Of a stretch of DNA of 13,728 bases, positions 5,517-12,316 are shown one piece after another. Location: positions 1-13,728 of the forward strand of contig JACQWU010000159.1 in NCBI GenBank assembly GCA_016209155.1. The letters run 5' to 3'. Numbering within the stretch: the stretch's first letter is position 1; every line of letters begins with the position of its first letter. The notes below the pieces were generated by a model. It saw only the letters and a program-made list of their open reading frames with translations, was not told where the DNA came from and ran no database searches. The position numbers and the translations under genes were made by a program. Source of the stretch: Candidatus Desantisiibacteriota bacterium (lineage in GTDB: Bacteria > JACRDZ01).

Positions 5517-7016
5517 CTAATTCATCATTAACACTACAGCGGGTTTTATCCAGAGTAAAGGGATATTTACCGCAAGTCCCAATACAACACATAATACAGC
5601 CAGAACCCAGACAGAATAAAGCATACTTTTTGGTAAAGTTTCAAAATTTAATTTTACTTCTTTAGGCATGGACCTGAAATAAATCAGATTAAATATTTTT
5701 ATGTAATATATAGCGCTTAATATACTTCCTATTAAAATAATTATTGCAAAAAAAGATTTTTTTGCCTGCATTGCGCCAAGACAGAGATACCATTTGCTCA
5801 TGAATCCGGAAGTCGGAGGGAATCCTATAATAGAAATACCCGCTATCATAAAAGCCGAAACTATTGCCGGCATTTTTTTACCTATTCCCTGAAGTTTTTT
5901 TTTTTTTTTCGTACCTGTCTGCCATATTATACCGCCAACGCAGAGAAAAAGAGCGGCTTTCATAATTGCATGATTAATAATATGGAGGAGCGACCCTATC
6001 ATCCCGTAATATGAACCGAGGCCGATTCCCATTGTTATATATCCCATCTGGCTGATACTGGAATAAGCCAGTATTGTTTTAATATTGTCCTGTAGAAGCG
6101 CACCGACAGCCCCTGTTATTATAGCAAATGCCGACAGCCATAATAATATATTATTTATGGAAAAATTCATTGCGATATTTCTAAATCCGTAAACGGAATA
6201 AATTACTCTGATAATTCCAAATATTCCCATTTCCACAACAAGTCCGGAAAGAATTGCACTAACTGATGAAGGGGCATATGTATGAGCATCGGGAAGCCAT
6301 GTATGCAGAGGAAAAAGAGCGCCTTTAATGCTGAACCCTATAATTAAAAGCACGAGACCGACTGCGGGGATAACATTACCGTCCCAGTTTCTAAAATGCA
6401 CGGTAAGCTGTCTCATATTAAGAGTGCCGAATGAGGCATACAAAAAGGCTATCCCGTGAAGAAAAAAAACTGAAGCAATAGCTCCCATATAAAAATATTT
6501 AACCCCTGCAACAACTGATTTTTTATCTCCTCCGGATACTACCAGAGTGTAACATGACAGAGAAAATGCAGATAAAAACATAAACATGCTGAAAAGATCT
6601 CCGGCTAAAACAAAACCTTCCATCGCTCCCATATTAATAAGCAGAAGAGGATAATAGAGTATTGATCTTCCTTTATCAGGGATAGCATGCGGAACATATT
6701 TTAATGAATAGACAAATACAACCAGGCATAAAAAGGGAATTAAAACTATGATAGGTGCATTAAGAAAATCTAATATAAATTCTATTTCCCATCCATTATT
6801 TTTCCAGTCTCCGGGAACATAAGTAACTCTGCCGTTTGAAAGTACATATAAAGCCATAATTACTGACATTGAAAGAGTTATAAATACTGAGACCAGAGAT
6901 ATTTCTTTATAATATTTATCCAGCCAATAACCGCATGCAAATGCTGCCATAGCTGATCCGATAGGAAGAAGAATAATCAAAATAGTAAAATGAGGGACAA
7001 GATTATTAATATGCAA
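5517..7016 (-). CDS. mnhD: first Mrp/Mbh antiporter-like membrane subunit (D1), MrpD position
   Basis: This 499-residue, roughly 14-TM member of the proton-conducting transporter family occupies the usual mnhD place after mnhC. K231 in TM7 (IKGALFPLHTWLPDAH), K353 (NHAIMKAALF) and K408 (GFMSKWY) are present. The TM5 glutamate expected in FxFxE is Ser149 (FMFLSAFSLSCY), and the TM8 lysine is Glu262 (LVVEMGIFGIIR). An extra glutamate, E133, sits shortly before TM5. The start is TTG (7014-7016), chosen because AAGGAG lies 5 nt upstream and no better in-frame start exists. Five consecutive AAA codons (residues 370-374) form a 15-nt homopolymer. It lies 25 nt after mnhC. It is clearly a family member, but may have altered or structural function. 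Confidence 0.88.
   Translation of the reverse strand: MHINNLVPHFTILIILLPIGSAMAAFACGYWLDKYYKEISLVSVFITLSMSVIMALYVLSNGRVTYVPGDWKNNGWEIEFILDFLNAPIIVLIPFLCLVVFVYSLKYVPHAIPDKGRSILYYPLLLINMGAMEGFVLAGDLFSMFMFLSAFSLSCYTLVVSGGDKKSVVAGVKYFYMGAIASVFFLHGIAFLYASFGTLNMRQLTVHFRNWDGNVIPAVGLVLLIIGFSIKGALFPLHTWLPDAHTYAPSSVSAILSGLVVEMGIFGIIRVIYSVYGFRNIAMNFSINNILLWLSAFAIITGAVGALLQDNIKTILAYSSISQMGYITMGIGLGSYYGMIGSLLHIINHAIMKAALFLCVGGIIWQTGTKKKKKLQGIGKKMPAIVSAFMIAGISIIGFPPTSGFMSKWYLCLGAMQAKKSFFAIIILIGSILSAIYYIKIFNLIYFRSMPKEVKLNFETLPKSMLYSVWVLAVLCVVLGLAVNIPLLWIKPAVVLMMN
5895..5909 (-). repeat. 15-nt homopolymer inside D1
   Basis: Fifteen consecutive T on the plus strand read as A15 on the coding strand, giving Lys370-374 in a loop between membrane segments. 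Tracts this long are prone to polymerase slippage. A change of one base would truncate D1 in its last third. Confidence 0.85.
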
Positions 7017-7041
7017 AAAATCTCCTTATTGTATTGTAATA

Positions 7042-7431
7042 TTAGTTCGCTTCATTATCATCATCATGCTTGCACATCATATTTCTTAGCCTGCGCGCAT
7101 CAATTGTTTTATGATGTTTAAATATTTTAACAACTAATCCCAGCCCAAAGGTAGTAATCCCCAGAGTAATCATTATTCCCATTGTTACCATAAACTGAGG
7201 GAATGGATTTACAAAAATATCCGTTCCACTGCCTGACGTATAAATGGGTGCTCTATTTCCCTGCGCCGCGCCTATGGCAATTAAAAAAAGAAATACTCCT
7301 GTTTCCATAATATTTATTCCGATAATCTTTTTTATAAGATTATGTCTCTCCACTACTATATAGAAACCAATTATTATTAGTATTACTGACCCAATATAAT
7401 AAAAATTTATCGGAGGTGTTAAAATTTTCAC
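7042..7431 (-). CDS. mnhC: MnhC/MrpC (NuoK-like) subunit
   Basis: This 129-residue protein has three membrane segments and resembles MrpC/MbhG and NuoK. The TM2 block HNLIKKIIGINIMETGVFLF (residues 30-49) carries a glutamate, E43, near where NuoK-type proteins have a functional one. The TM3 motif, DPLPQALVLTAIVI in typical members, reads NPFPQFMVTMGIMI (75-88), so the acidic residue and the LTA core have changed. The ATG overlaps the mnhB stop by 4 nt (ATGA), which indicates translational coupling. The C-terminal tail is hydrophilic and His/Asp-rich. It should sit between the MnhB/MnhG helices and the D modules in the membrane. Confidence 0.88.
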   Translation of the reverse strand: MKILTPPINFYYIGSVILIIIGFYIVVERHNLIKKIIGINIMETGVFLFLIAIGAAQGNRAPIYTSGSGTDIFVNPFPQFMVTMGIMITLGITTFGLGLVVKIFKHHKTIDARRLRNMMCKHDDDNEAN

Positions 7432-8150
7432 TTTTCGACCCCTTCCATAATATAAAAAAGTGAAGAAATAACCATGCTTACTATTACTGCAATATTAAAC
7501 ACAAATAACTTTCGGAGGTAATATCTAATGATATCCGCTTCCAATTTGCCGAAAATTTCCGGGAAATAATATGAAAAAAAATTACGCCCCAATATAAATC
7601 CGATACTTCCATGTAAAGTAATTAATATAAATGAGACAGATATGATATAAATAAGCGTGGTAAACGGCAATTTTTTTTCAATTATATCCCCGCCAAATGC
7701 AAATCCCAGAGTAATTATGGAGGCTCCCAGCATAAGTCCTCCCTGAAAACCTCCTCCCGGGTATAAATCTGATCTGTAAAAAATATAAAAGCTGAAAAGA
7801 AAACATAATGGAATTATAAATAATGCTATTGTTTTTAAAACAGTGTTATCCAGCAAAAGTTCTGTTTTTACAACATTTTCAATATTGCTTCGAAGCAGAG
7901 AAGACACAGAAATAACTGAAGTTAAAAGTATAATGATTATCACCAATGTATCAAGACTGCGATATTCAATTAAAATTGCTTCTACCAGATTTTTAATTCC
8001 TGTTTCTGATACTCGATCATTAAGATATGATGAGGTATGGAATATATAAGTGGAACTGTTCATATCATCCTCTTCGCTTATTTTGGATACAGTATAATAT
8101 AAAACAGTACCTATAAATATTAGAAATAGAAGTGTGAAATATTTTCTCAT
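7428..8150 (-). CDS. mnhB: MnhB/MrpB fused to an MrpA-C-terminal (MbhE-like) segment
   Basis: At 240 residues this is about 100 longer than ordinary MrpB. Residues from about 105 are MnhB, with the hallmark SDLYPGGGFQGGLMLGAS (127-144) and four membrane helices. Residues 1-90 match the end of MrpA, which is a separate gene (mbhE) in archaeal Mbh clusters: an N-terminal helix, then ETGIKNLVEAILIEYRSLDT (49-68) and another helix. In MrpA the last motif normally continues DTLGE; here it reads DTLVI, so the glutamate is absent. The gene overlaps its upstream neighbour by 4 nt (ATGA) and its downstream neighbour by 4 nt. It is an integral membrane subunit of the antiporter core. Confidence 0.88.
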   Translation of the reverse strand: MRKYFTLLFLIFIGTVLYYTVSKISEEDDMNSSTYIFHTSSYLNDRVSETGIKNLVEAILIEYRSLDTLVIIIILLTSVISVSSLLRSNIENVVKTELLLDNTVLKTIALFIIPLCFLFSFYIFYRSDLYPGGGFQGGLMLGASIITLGFAFGGDIIEKKLPFTTLIYIISVSFILITLHGSIGFILGRNFFSYYFPEIFGKLEADIIRYYLRKLFVFNIAVIVSMVISSLFYIMEGVEK

Positions 8151-8476
8151 AGTATTCTTTCTCTGGATTCTTCCTTCTTATCACTTTCATTATATAGTCT
8201 TTTCAAATGATTAAAACGTTCATCAGGTATTATCTCTTCCTCTTCATATCGTTCTGTTTTTCTTATAGCAACAATGAATATTATTGAAGTTATACCTACT
8301 CCTACAACTGCTTCAATAAGAGCCAGGTCAGGAGCTCCAAGTTCCTGCCATATAATTACCGAGAAAAAACTATATGCGGAAAATATCATTGTACAATATA
8401 ATAAATCCCTGGAAAATAATATAATAAGTGCGATAGTGACCAAAAAAGATATTAGAATTAAATCAAGAAAATACAT
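8147..8476 (-). CDS. DUF4040 / MbhD-like subunit (split MrpA C-terminal part)
   Basis: This 109-residue protein has three membrane helices and the DUF4040 signature GAPDLALIEAVVGVGITSII (47-66). E55 is the conserved glutamate of this domain. In Mrp of Bacillus type this domain is part of MrpA; in Mbh of Pyrococcus it is the separate subunit MbhD, as here. The C-terminal tail (about 75-109) is strongly charged and cytoplasmic. GGGAG lies 6 nt before the ATG, and the gene begins 18 nt after mnhG. Together with the MnhB fusion it supplies the C-terminal part of MrpA that the operon lacks as a full-length gene. Confidence 0.86.
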   Translation of the reverse strand: MYFLDLILISFLVTIALIILFSRDLLYCTMIFSAYSFFSVIIWQELGAPDLALIEAVVGVGITSIIFIVAIRKTERYEEEEIIPDERFNHLKRLYNESDKKEESRERIL

Positions 8477-8494
8477 AGTAACTCCCTTAATTTT

Positions 8495-8857
8495 TCAACT
8501 GTCTGATTCCTTATATTGTGAATTCTGTTCGTCCACATAAACTATATTTTCCTCTTTTTTCCATGGTTTCATTCCAGTGCGCATGGCGGTACGTGATATA
8601 ATATGTCCTATTGTTGGGCTATAGAAAAAAATAAGCATAGCAATTAAAATAAGCTTCAGTGAGATAAAAAAATCATGTTCATAAATTGCCATAGCTAAAA
8701 GAATTGCTCCTGCCCCAAGCGTATCACATTTTGTGGTTGCATGTATTCTGCAGTATATATCAGGGAACCGCAATAAGCCCACTGTACCAACAATAAAAAA
8801 CAGGATACCGACTAAAATAAGCGGAACAACAATAGAATTGGCAAATACTGATATCAT
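8495..8857 (-). CDS. mnhG: MnhG/MrpG subunit
   Basis: This 120-residue protein has three membrane helices and the diagnostic MrpG block LLRFPDIYCRIHATTKCDTL (28-47). I start it at the ATG at 8855-8857 because GAAGGA (8865-8870) lies 7 nt upstream and the length then matches the family. The longer reading from 8896 would overlap mnhF by 38 nt without a ribosome site. With this start there is a single base between the mnhF stop and the ATG, so the two are translationally coupled. The C-terminal 25 residues are hydrophilic and acidic. MnhG is a small subunit packed against MnhE and MnhF in Mrp and Mbh structures. Confidence 0.9.
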   Translation of the reverse strand: MISVFANSIVVPLILVGILFFIVGTVGLLRFPDIYCRIHATTKCDTLGAGAILLAMAIYEHDFFISLKLILIAMLIFFYSPTIGHIISRTAMRTGMKPWKKEENIVYVDEQNSQYKESDS

Positions 8858-8858
8858 T

Positions 8859-9119
8859 TTATTTTCCTTCCAGTTGAATAAATTTGGATATAGCAACTGT
8901 AATAATAAAGTTCAGCAGTCCGTAAATAAATGCTATATCTATATAATACCTCTGCCCGTGATAATATGCTATTAACACTAAAACGATTAAAGTTTTAGTT
9001 CCTATAATATTGATTGCCACCATTCGATCTAAAATTGAAGGTCCAATAATAAGACGTATAAAACACAAAACTGCATTTAAAAGCAAAATCATAGCGGATA
9101 TCAGAAAAAAAATATTCAT
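8859..9119 (-). CDS. mnhF: MnhF/MrpF subunit
   Basis: This 86-residue protein has three helices and the MrpF signatures RLIIGPSILDRMVAIN (22-37, with D31) and DIAFIYGLLNFI (61-72). D31 corresponds to the conserved Asp of MrpF/MbhB. I chose the ATG at 9117-9119 because a G-rich GGGGGGT lies about 6 nt upstream. An ATG 18 nt further up (9137) is in frame but has no ribosome site and adds only MMGGIK. The gene is preceded by a 135-nt gap after mnhE containing a short tandem repeat. Confidence 0.9.
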   Translation of the reverse strand: MNIFFLISAMILLLNAVLCFIRLIIGPSILDRMVAINIIGTKTLIVLVLIAYYHGQRYYIDIAFIYGLLNFIITVAISKFIQLEGK

Positions 9120-9181
9120 TTTAATACCCCCCATCATTAAGCTGTAAATCCATGTAAATCATTGTTAATACTATATATCTT

Positions 9182-9223
9182 AAATTCAAATATCAAAATT
9201 CAGATATCAAAATCACATATTAA
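9182..9223. repeat. 14-nt imperfect tandem repeat between mnhE and mnhF
   Basis: AAATTCAAATATCA (9182-9195) is followed directly by AAATTCAGATATCA (9196-9209), with one mismatch. A diverged third copy, AAATCACATATTAA (9210-9223), follows. The repeat lies in the 135-nt mnhE-mnhF gap. No function is evident. Confidence 0.55.
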
Positions 9224-9254
9224 AACACCTCTATTTTTATACCCCTTTGTGCAG

Positions 9255-9764
9255 CTAGTCGGGATGGATATCAAATATTTCCATGATTTTTTTATCCAAC
9301 TGTCTTTGCGAAAGTGATTCAATATGTTCCTCAGCCAGGAAATGGACATATATATATTCTCCTTCATAATCCAGAGTTAATGTTCCGGGGGTAAGGGTAA
9401 TAGTATTTACAAATAAAGTAAAAAGAAAACTGTTATTTTTAAAAGGTACTTTGATTTTAACAATAGAAGGTTTTATCGGCAGCCGGGGATCAAGAACACG
9501 TTCTGCAACATCTATATTAGCTGAAACTATTTCTATTAAAGATAAAAAGCCATATTTGAAAAATTTTTTCAATTTGTTAAAATTTAAATCTGCCAGAATA
9601 ACGCTTTCATCTTTATCGTGATCTTTAAAAAAATAAACGGAAAAATAAATAACTAATAATACTACAAAAAGTCCTACAAGAAGAGAGACAGGATTAAAAG
9701 AGGCCATTAAAATAAACCATAATAACCATAAAAATAATATTAAGATTATGATTTTTCGAAGCAT
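9255..9764 (-). CDS. mnhE: MnhE/MrpE subunit
   Basis: This 169-residue protein has MrpE features: two N-terminal membrane helices (about 4-47), an amphipathic segment with IVSANIDVAERVLDPRLP (79-96), and the hallmark NTITLTPGTLTLDYEGEYIY (119-138), followed by a cytoplasmic alpha/beta tail. Length is normal for the family. AAAGG lies 6 nt before the ATG. As first gene of the operon it sits about 40 nt downstream of a promoter at 9809-9838. MrpE is needed for full assembly and activity in known Mrp systems, and its homologue MbhA heads the Mbh operon, the same order as here. Confidence 0.92.
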   Translation of the reverse strand: MLRKIIILILFLWLLWFILMASFNPVSLLVGLFVVLLVIYFSVYFFKDHDKDESVILADLNFNKLKKFFKYGFLSLIEIVSANIDVAERVLDPRLPIKPSIVKIKVPFKNNSFLFTLFVNTITLTPGTLTLDYEGEYIYVHFLAEEHIESLSQRQLDKKIMEIFDIHPD

Positions 9765-9808
9765 AAATAACCTTTTTAATATTAGAAATCAGTTATATGT
9801 TTACCTTA

Positions 9809-9838
9809 AAAGTACCACATAAAAACATATACTGTCAA
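9809..9838 (-). promoter_or_regulatory. promoter of the mnh operon
   Basis: Read on the minus strand, TTGACA (9833-9838) is followed 18 nt later by TACTTT (9809-9814), itself preceded by TGG as an extended -10. The -10 is only a 3/6 match, but the perfect -35 and TGn support it. Transcription would start about 38 nt before mnhE and run 7.4 kb to 2371. Confidence 0.5.
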
Positions 9839-9876
9839 GGAATGCTTTAATAAAATATAGAAATAAATGGTAATCA

Positions 9877-9895
9877 ATTAATGATAATGATAAAA
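9877..9895. promoter_or_regulatory. Fur-box-like sequence
   Basis: ATTAATGATAATGATAAAA matches 13 of 19 positions of the Fur consensus GATAATGATAATCATTATC, including ten in a row (TAATGATAAT). It lies in the divergent region between mnhE and the cytochrome-like gene, 54 nt before the latter. In AT-rich DNA such a match can arise by chance. Confidence 0.25.
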
Positions 9896-9948
9896 TACAA
9901 AGAGAGTACAGATAAATAAAAAAATAAAGAGGTTGCCATATTGTAAAA

Positions 9949-10365
9949 ATGCAGCATAATAAAATATATTTACAAAATATTTTTATATTATTATTAATTA
10001 TGTTTTCATCTGCATGTACTTCAAATCCATCCAATGAAAAATTAGAACCGGCTTTTTCTTCTATTTCAAAATACTTTTTTTCTAAAAAATGTACATTTTA
10101 TACCTGCCATTCAGATGTATTTTCCAAAAAATCCGGGCATTTAGACCTCTCACCTCAAAATGCCTACAAAGATCTCGTTAACAAAAAAAGCAGGCTTTAC
10201 CCTGAACGGTTTAGAGTTAAACCCGGAGAACCTGAAAATAGTGTATTAATGCATCGTCTGGAAGGATCTCTTATTTGCGGTCCTACAGTCGAAAGGTCAA
10301 AAATAAATAAAAAAGAAATTGATATTGTTCGTCAGTGGATAAAAGAAGGTGCGAAAAACAATTAA
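9949..10365 (+). CDS. lipoprotein resembling small cytochrome c with a CX4CH motif
   Basis: This 138-residue protein has a hydrophobic signal (9-22) followed by SSAC at 20-23, a plausible lipobox with C23 as the lipidated cysteine. The mature part has CTFYTCH (C48, C53, H54), then LDLS (65-68), VKPGEPENSVLMHRLEG (90-106) and IVRQWIKEGA (126-135). That order matches small periplasmic cytochrome-like proteins that end in an I-x-QWIxxGA motif and often have CX4CH, rather than CXXCH, at the heme site. These usually carry an MP motif before the last helix; here that region reads ICGPTVERS, so the likely distal Met is missing. The ribosome site is weak (AGAGG, 16 nt upstream). Its stop codon overlaps that of the convergent helicase. 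Heme binding is an inference. Confidence 0.7.
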   Translation: MQHNKIYLQNIFILLLIMFSSACTSNPSNEKLEPAFSSISKYFFSKKCTFYTCHSDVFSKKSGHLDLSPQNAYKDLVNKKSRLYPERFRVKPGEPENSVLMHRLEGSLICGPTVERSKINKKEIDIVRQWIKEGAKNN

Positions 10366-12290
10366 ATCGTTTTCAACTGTTTCTCCGCATCAATTACTCC
10401 TCTATTAATTAGTTTAATTGCGCGTTCGGCTTTAGTTTGTAAATCCGGGGATATTACGCTTGATTGAATTTCTTTTAATATTTGCATGGTCATTCTGAAA
10501 TATCTTACTATTTCCCCCTCATCTTCCTCGGTATGTTTCATAATTTTTTCAAATTCTTCACCTTTCATCCATGCTTCGATGAGTGGACTTAATTTAAAAT
10601 ATACTTCTTTGCATATAGGATTTATATTAAGTCTTCTTTCCATATTTCTTATCTTCTCGTTTTCCCTTATAACCATTCTTGCAATCCATTTATAATGTTT
10701 CGGGATCATTTTTTCAGTCTCTTTGAACATTTTATTTTTTCGCGGTTCATAAACAAAACTTAAAACCAATATACTTAGATCATACTCATTCATATGCTCA
10801 AAATAATTCCTGTCAAACAATTCAGCCAGAGGTAATTCATAACCATACATCTGCGAAGCAAATATTCCTTTTGGAGTCAGGATACCATCTTTTATGTGCT
10901 GAAGCAGTTTAAGCAGTCCAATTTTATTTTTCATCTGCTTAATCAATATCGCTCTATCTTTTTTATCTGATTGAAAATAATGGAACGAATGTGAATATAT
11001 CTCATATAATTTTTCCCCCAGATCATCATAAAGATGCAGAAGTGTGGCATATGAAGTATTTAATTGACTGTTTATTCTTTCATTCTGACCATTAATAATC
11101 CTGTTTATCTGATCCCATTTTATTATCTTAGGATTTACTCTGCACCATATAAATCCTTCAGTATCTATCCCTCTACGTCCTGCTCTTCCCGCCATCTGAT
11201 ACAGATCCCGGGTTTTAAGAGGGCGCCACATCCTGCCATAGTTTTTACACAATTCATCAAATATTACACTGCGCGCAGGCATATTAATTCCCATAGCAAA
11301 TGTCTCTGTGGTAAAAATAACTTTTAATAATCCGCTCGTGAAAAGTCTTTCTATAACTTCCTTCAGAGTCGGCAGCATTCCGGCATGATGGTATGCAATA
11401 CCGCGTCTTACAAAAGGATACATATAAGCAGAACTCGATTCCTGTACTAAATCAAATTTATGGCAAAGTGAATCATAAGCCTGTATGATCTGTTCCTCTT
11501 CTTTTTTATTTAAAAAATTATATACCGATATCATTCCTGCCATTTCTTCGCAATGCCTTCGATTAAAACTGAAATAAATGCATGGTAATTTATTATTTTC
11601 TTTAATATATTCTATTAAATAGGCAACGTCGTGAGTCTTACTAAAAGCAGAATGTGTTTTTTTTGAATATAATTTTTTTGGGGGGAATATGTTTTTTTTT
11701 AAATTTTCAAGATTATCAGTAATACTTCTCTGATGATTATAATAAAAATGCAAAGGAACAGGCCTGTTATTTTCTTTTACAACTTTTAATTCTATCCTAT
11801 GAATACTATTTATCCACATCGCCAGTTCATCAATATTGGGGATAGTCGCGCTTAGAGCCAGTATTCTTATATGAGGCGGCAGGAAAATAATAGATTCTTC
11901 CCATACAGTACCTCTTTCTATGTCATCAAGATAATGTATTTCATCAAAAATTATCCATTTATATTCTTTGAGCATATCAGGTTCTTCAAGAAGCTTATTT
12001 CTGAAAATTTCGGTTGTCATTATAAGCACAGAAGCATGAGAATTTATACTCACATCACCTGTTATAATACCTATTTCTTCTTTATATTGTACCTGAAAAT
12101 CCCGAAATTTCTGGTTACTCAAAGCTTTTATAGGCGCAGTGTAAATAGCCTTCTCATTCTGATTAAGGCATCTGGATATTATATATTCAGCGATTACTGT
12201 TTTCCCTGCGCCTGTCGGTGCAGAAACAATAACAGAATATCCCTGATCAATATAATTTATTGCTTCCTTTTGAAATTGATCATATTCCAT
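10362..12290 (-). CDS. Ski2/Mtr4-like DEAD/DEAH-box helicase with DSHCT domain
   Basis: This 642-residue superfamily 2 helicase has motif I APTGAGKT (24-31), Ia TAPIKALSNQKF (51-62), DEIH (116-119), SAT (147-149), the Ski2-type GIAYHHAGMLP (297-307), motif V TTETFAMGINMPAR (327-340) and motif VI QMAGRAGRRG (365-374). Near the C-terminus, EAWMKGEEFEKIMKHT and EGEIVRYFR (about 574-600) match the DSHCT domain of Ski2/Mtr4. The protein is shorter than the eukaryotic relatives and has no room for the arch/KOW insertion. ATP-dependent RNA unwinding in RNA turnover or processing is the likely role. AGGA lies 7 nt before the ATG, 26 nt after hpt, so the two are probably co-transcribed. Confidence 0.9.
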   Translation of the reverse strand: MEYDQFQKEAINYIDQGYSVIVSAPTGAGKTVIAEYIISRCLNQNEKAIYTAPIKALSNQKFRDFQVQYKEEIGIITGDVSINSHASVLIMTTEIFRNKLLEEPDMLKEYKWIIFDEIHYLDDIERGTVWEESIIFLPPHIRILALSATIPNIDELAMWINSIHRIELKVVKENNRPVPLHFYYNHQRSITDNLENLKKNIFPPKKLYSKKTHSAFSKTHDVAYLIEYIKENNKLPCIYFSFNRRHCEEMAGMISVYNFLNKKEEEQIIQAYDSLCHKFDLVQESSSAYMYPFVRRGIAYHHAGMLPTLKEVIERLFTSGLLKVIFTTETFAMGINMPARSVIFDELCKNYGRMWRPLKTRDLYQMAGRAGRRGIDTEGFIWCRVNPKIIKWDQINRIINGQNERINSQLNTSYATLLHLYDDLGEKLYEIYSHSFHYFQSDKKDRAILIKQMKNKIGLLKLLQHIKDGILTPKGIFASQMYGYELPLAELFDRNYFEHMNEYDLSILVLSFVYEPRKNKMFKETEKMIPKHYKWIARMVIRENEKIRNMERRLNINPICKEVYFKLSPLIEAWMKGEEFEKIMKHTEEDEGEIVRYFRMTMQILKEIQSSVISPDLQTKAERAIKLINRGVIDAEKQLKTI

Positions 12291-12316
12291 ATTGGCTTCC
12301 TAATTTAATATTTCTA

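Noticed and set aside
2371-7016. Calling the three large membrane genes NADH dehydrogenase subunits (nuoL/M/N)
   Set aside because: They share the family fold, but the neighbours are Mrp/Mbh subunits (E, F, G, B, C, DUF4040) and no NuoA-K redox genes are present.
8859-9137. Longer mnhF (from 9137) and mnhG (from 8896) readings
   Set aside because: The downstream ATGs have proper ribosome sites, and family-typical lengths result; the longer mnhG would overlap mnhF by 38 nt.
9801-10034. Minus-strand 77-codon frame over the mnhE/cytochrome divergent region
   Set aside because: It overlaps the promoter region and the signal peptide of the better-supported plus-strand gene; its hydrophobic content only mirrors AT-rich DNA.
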